64,000 nucleotides of DNA, taken from NCBI GenBank assembly GCA_949752795.1, contig OX457061.1, forward strand, positions 7,437,239 to 7,501,238. Reading direction: 5' to 3'. Source of the DNA: Hyperoodon ampullatus (lineage: Eukaryota; Chordata; Mammalia; Artiodactyla; Ziphiidae). The position numbers were made by a program, and so were the translations under genes. The notes under the pieces were generated by a model. The model worked only from the letters and a program-made list of their open reading frames with translations. It was not told the DNA's origin and searched no databases. Below, piece by piece: positions 63,567-64,000 of this stretch (position 1 is the stretch's first letter; every line of letters begins with the position of its first letter).

Positions 63567-64000
63567 TGAATGTGATTTTTGGAATCTTTGGTGATGTTTG
63601 CAAATGTTTCTAGTGTTAAGAGGGCCTCACCAGGAGAATTTTGTTTGGTTCTACTTTCTTTCTAGGAAGAAATTTCTATTGCATTCCATTCTTTCCAGTG
63701 TTGCTAATCTAATTCGTCCTCATGGCCTTGGCTGGAACAGGGTCCCAATGAGGACTCAGTCGTGGGTACAGAGGGGCCTCTGATTGGGCAGGTTTCCATC
63801 CCTCTGAGAGTTCAGGGATAGGAGGAAAGCGGCCCAGATGACCTGGCCAGAGTATTCTTGCCAAGAGGCTCAGAACAGGGCCTTGGGGCCAAGCAGCTTT
63901 CCGGGGAGTGTTGGGCAAATGTGATGCAGGCTTTATGGGTGATCTGGGGCAGTTATTTTTCAGACAATCAGCACCCTCAAGTGATATGTAACAGCTGATT
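63567..64000. other. Intergenic, nothing recognised
   Basis: Unique-looking sequence with no exon, repeat or motif I can support. The next gene I would expect from human synteny (DYNC2I2) is not reached. Confidence 0.5.

Noticed and set aside
46000..64000. Exons of DYNC2I2, the next gene expected from human synteny
   Set aside because: No open frame here resembles a WD40 dynein intermediate chain; the gene probably begins beyond the window.

Overview
This is mammalian nuclear DNA, most likely from a cetacean and probably a toothed whale. It holds about 37 copies of the tRNA-derived CHR SINE family of whales, hippos and ruminants. Many are the short, internally deleted type that I associate with cetaceans. 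LINE-1 tails of the cetartiodactyl type are also present. The gene order matches the block I know from human 9q34.11, read in the opposite direction: ZER1, ZDHHC12, PKN3, SET. No bacterial, plasmid, phage or CRISPR features are present.

Layout. 1-12460 (+): the last nine coding exons and 3'UTR of ZER1, a substrate receptor of a CUL2 ubiquitin ligase. 15025-18057 (+): complete five-exon ZDHHC12, a palmitoyltransferase, with a CpG-rich, CCAAT-rich promoter. 18608-29629 (-): complete PKN3, a Rho-effector AGC kinase; its 22 coding exons join to exactly 889 codons plus stop. PKN3 and ZDHHC12 are tail to tail, and their 3' ends nearly touch or overlap near 18.3 kb. 30.1-33.0 kb: SINE-free, AT-rich spacer. 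34830-40710 (-): complete SET beta isoform (277 codons), driven from a large CpG island. A second first exon, for the alpha isoform, lies at 45837-45954. 46-64 kb: intergenic and retroelement-dense, with a 5'-truncated retrocopy of CSDE1 mRNA, LINE-1 remnants, nested SINEs, a long GT microsatellite and a short perfect hairpin.

The four genes are neighbours and not an operon: protein turnover (ZER1), lipid modification (ZDHHC12), kinase signalling (PKN3), and histone chaperone/PP2A inhibition (SET). Exon boundaries were read from GT/AG sites and checked by phase. All four reading frames close without a frameshift.

I found no undescribed multi-gene system. The points most worth a second look are: a SINE whose target-site duplication copied the PKN3 exon 20 splice donor; a 19-bp perfect hairpin at 58.0 kb; a G-run expansion inside a SINE at 50.6 kb; a three-layer nested insertion at 57.2-57.8 kb; and a changed N-terminus in the SET alpha exon.
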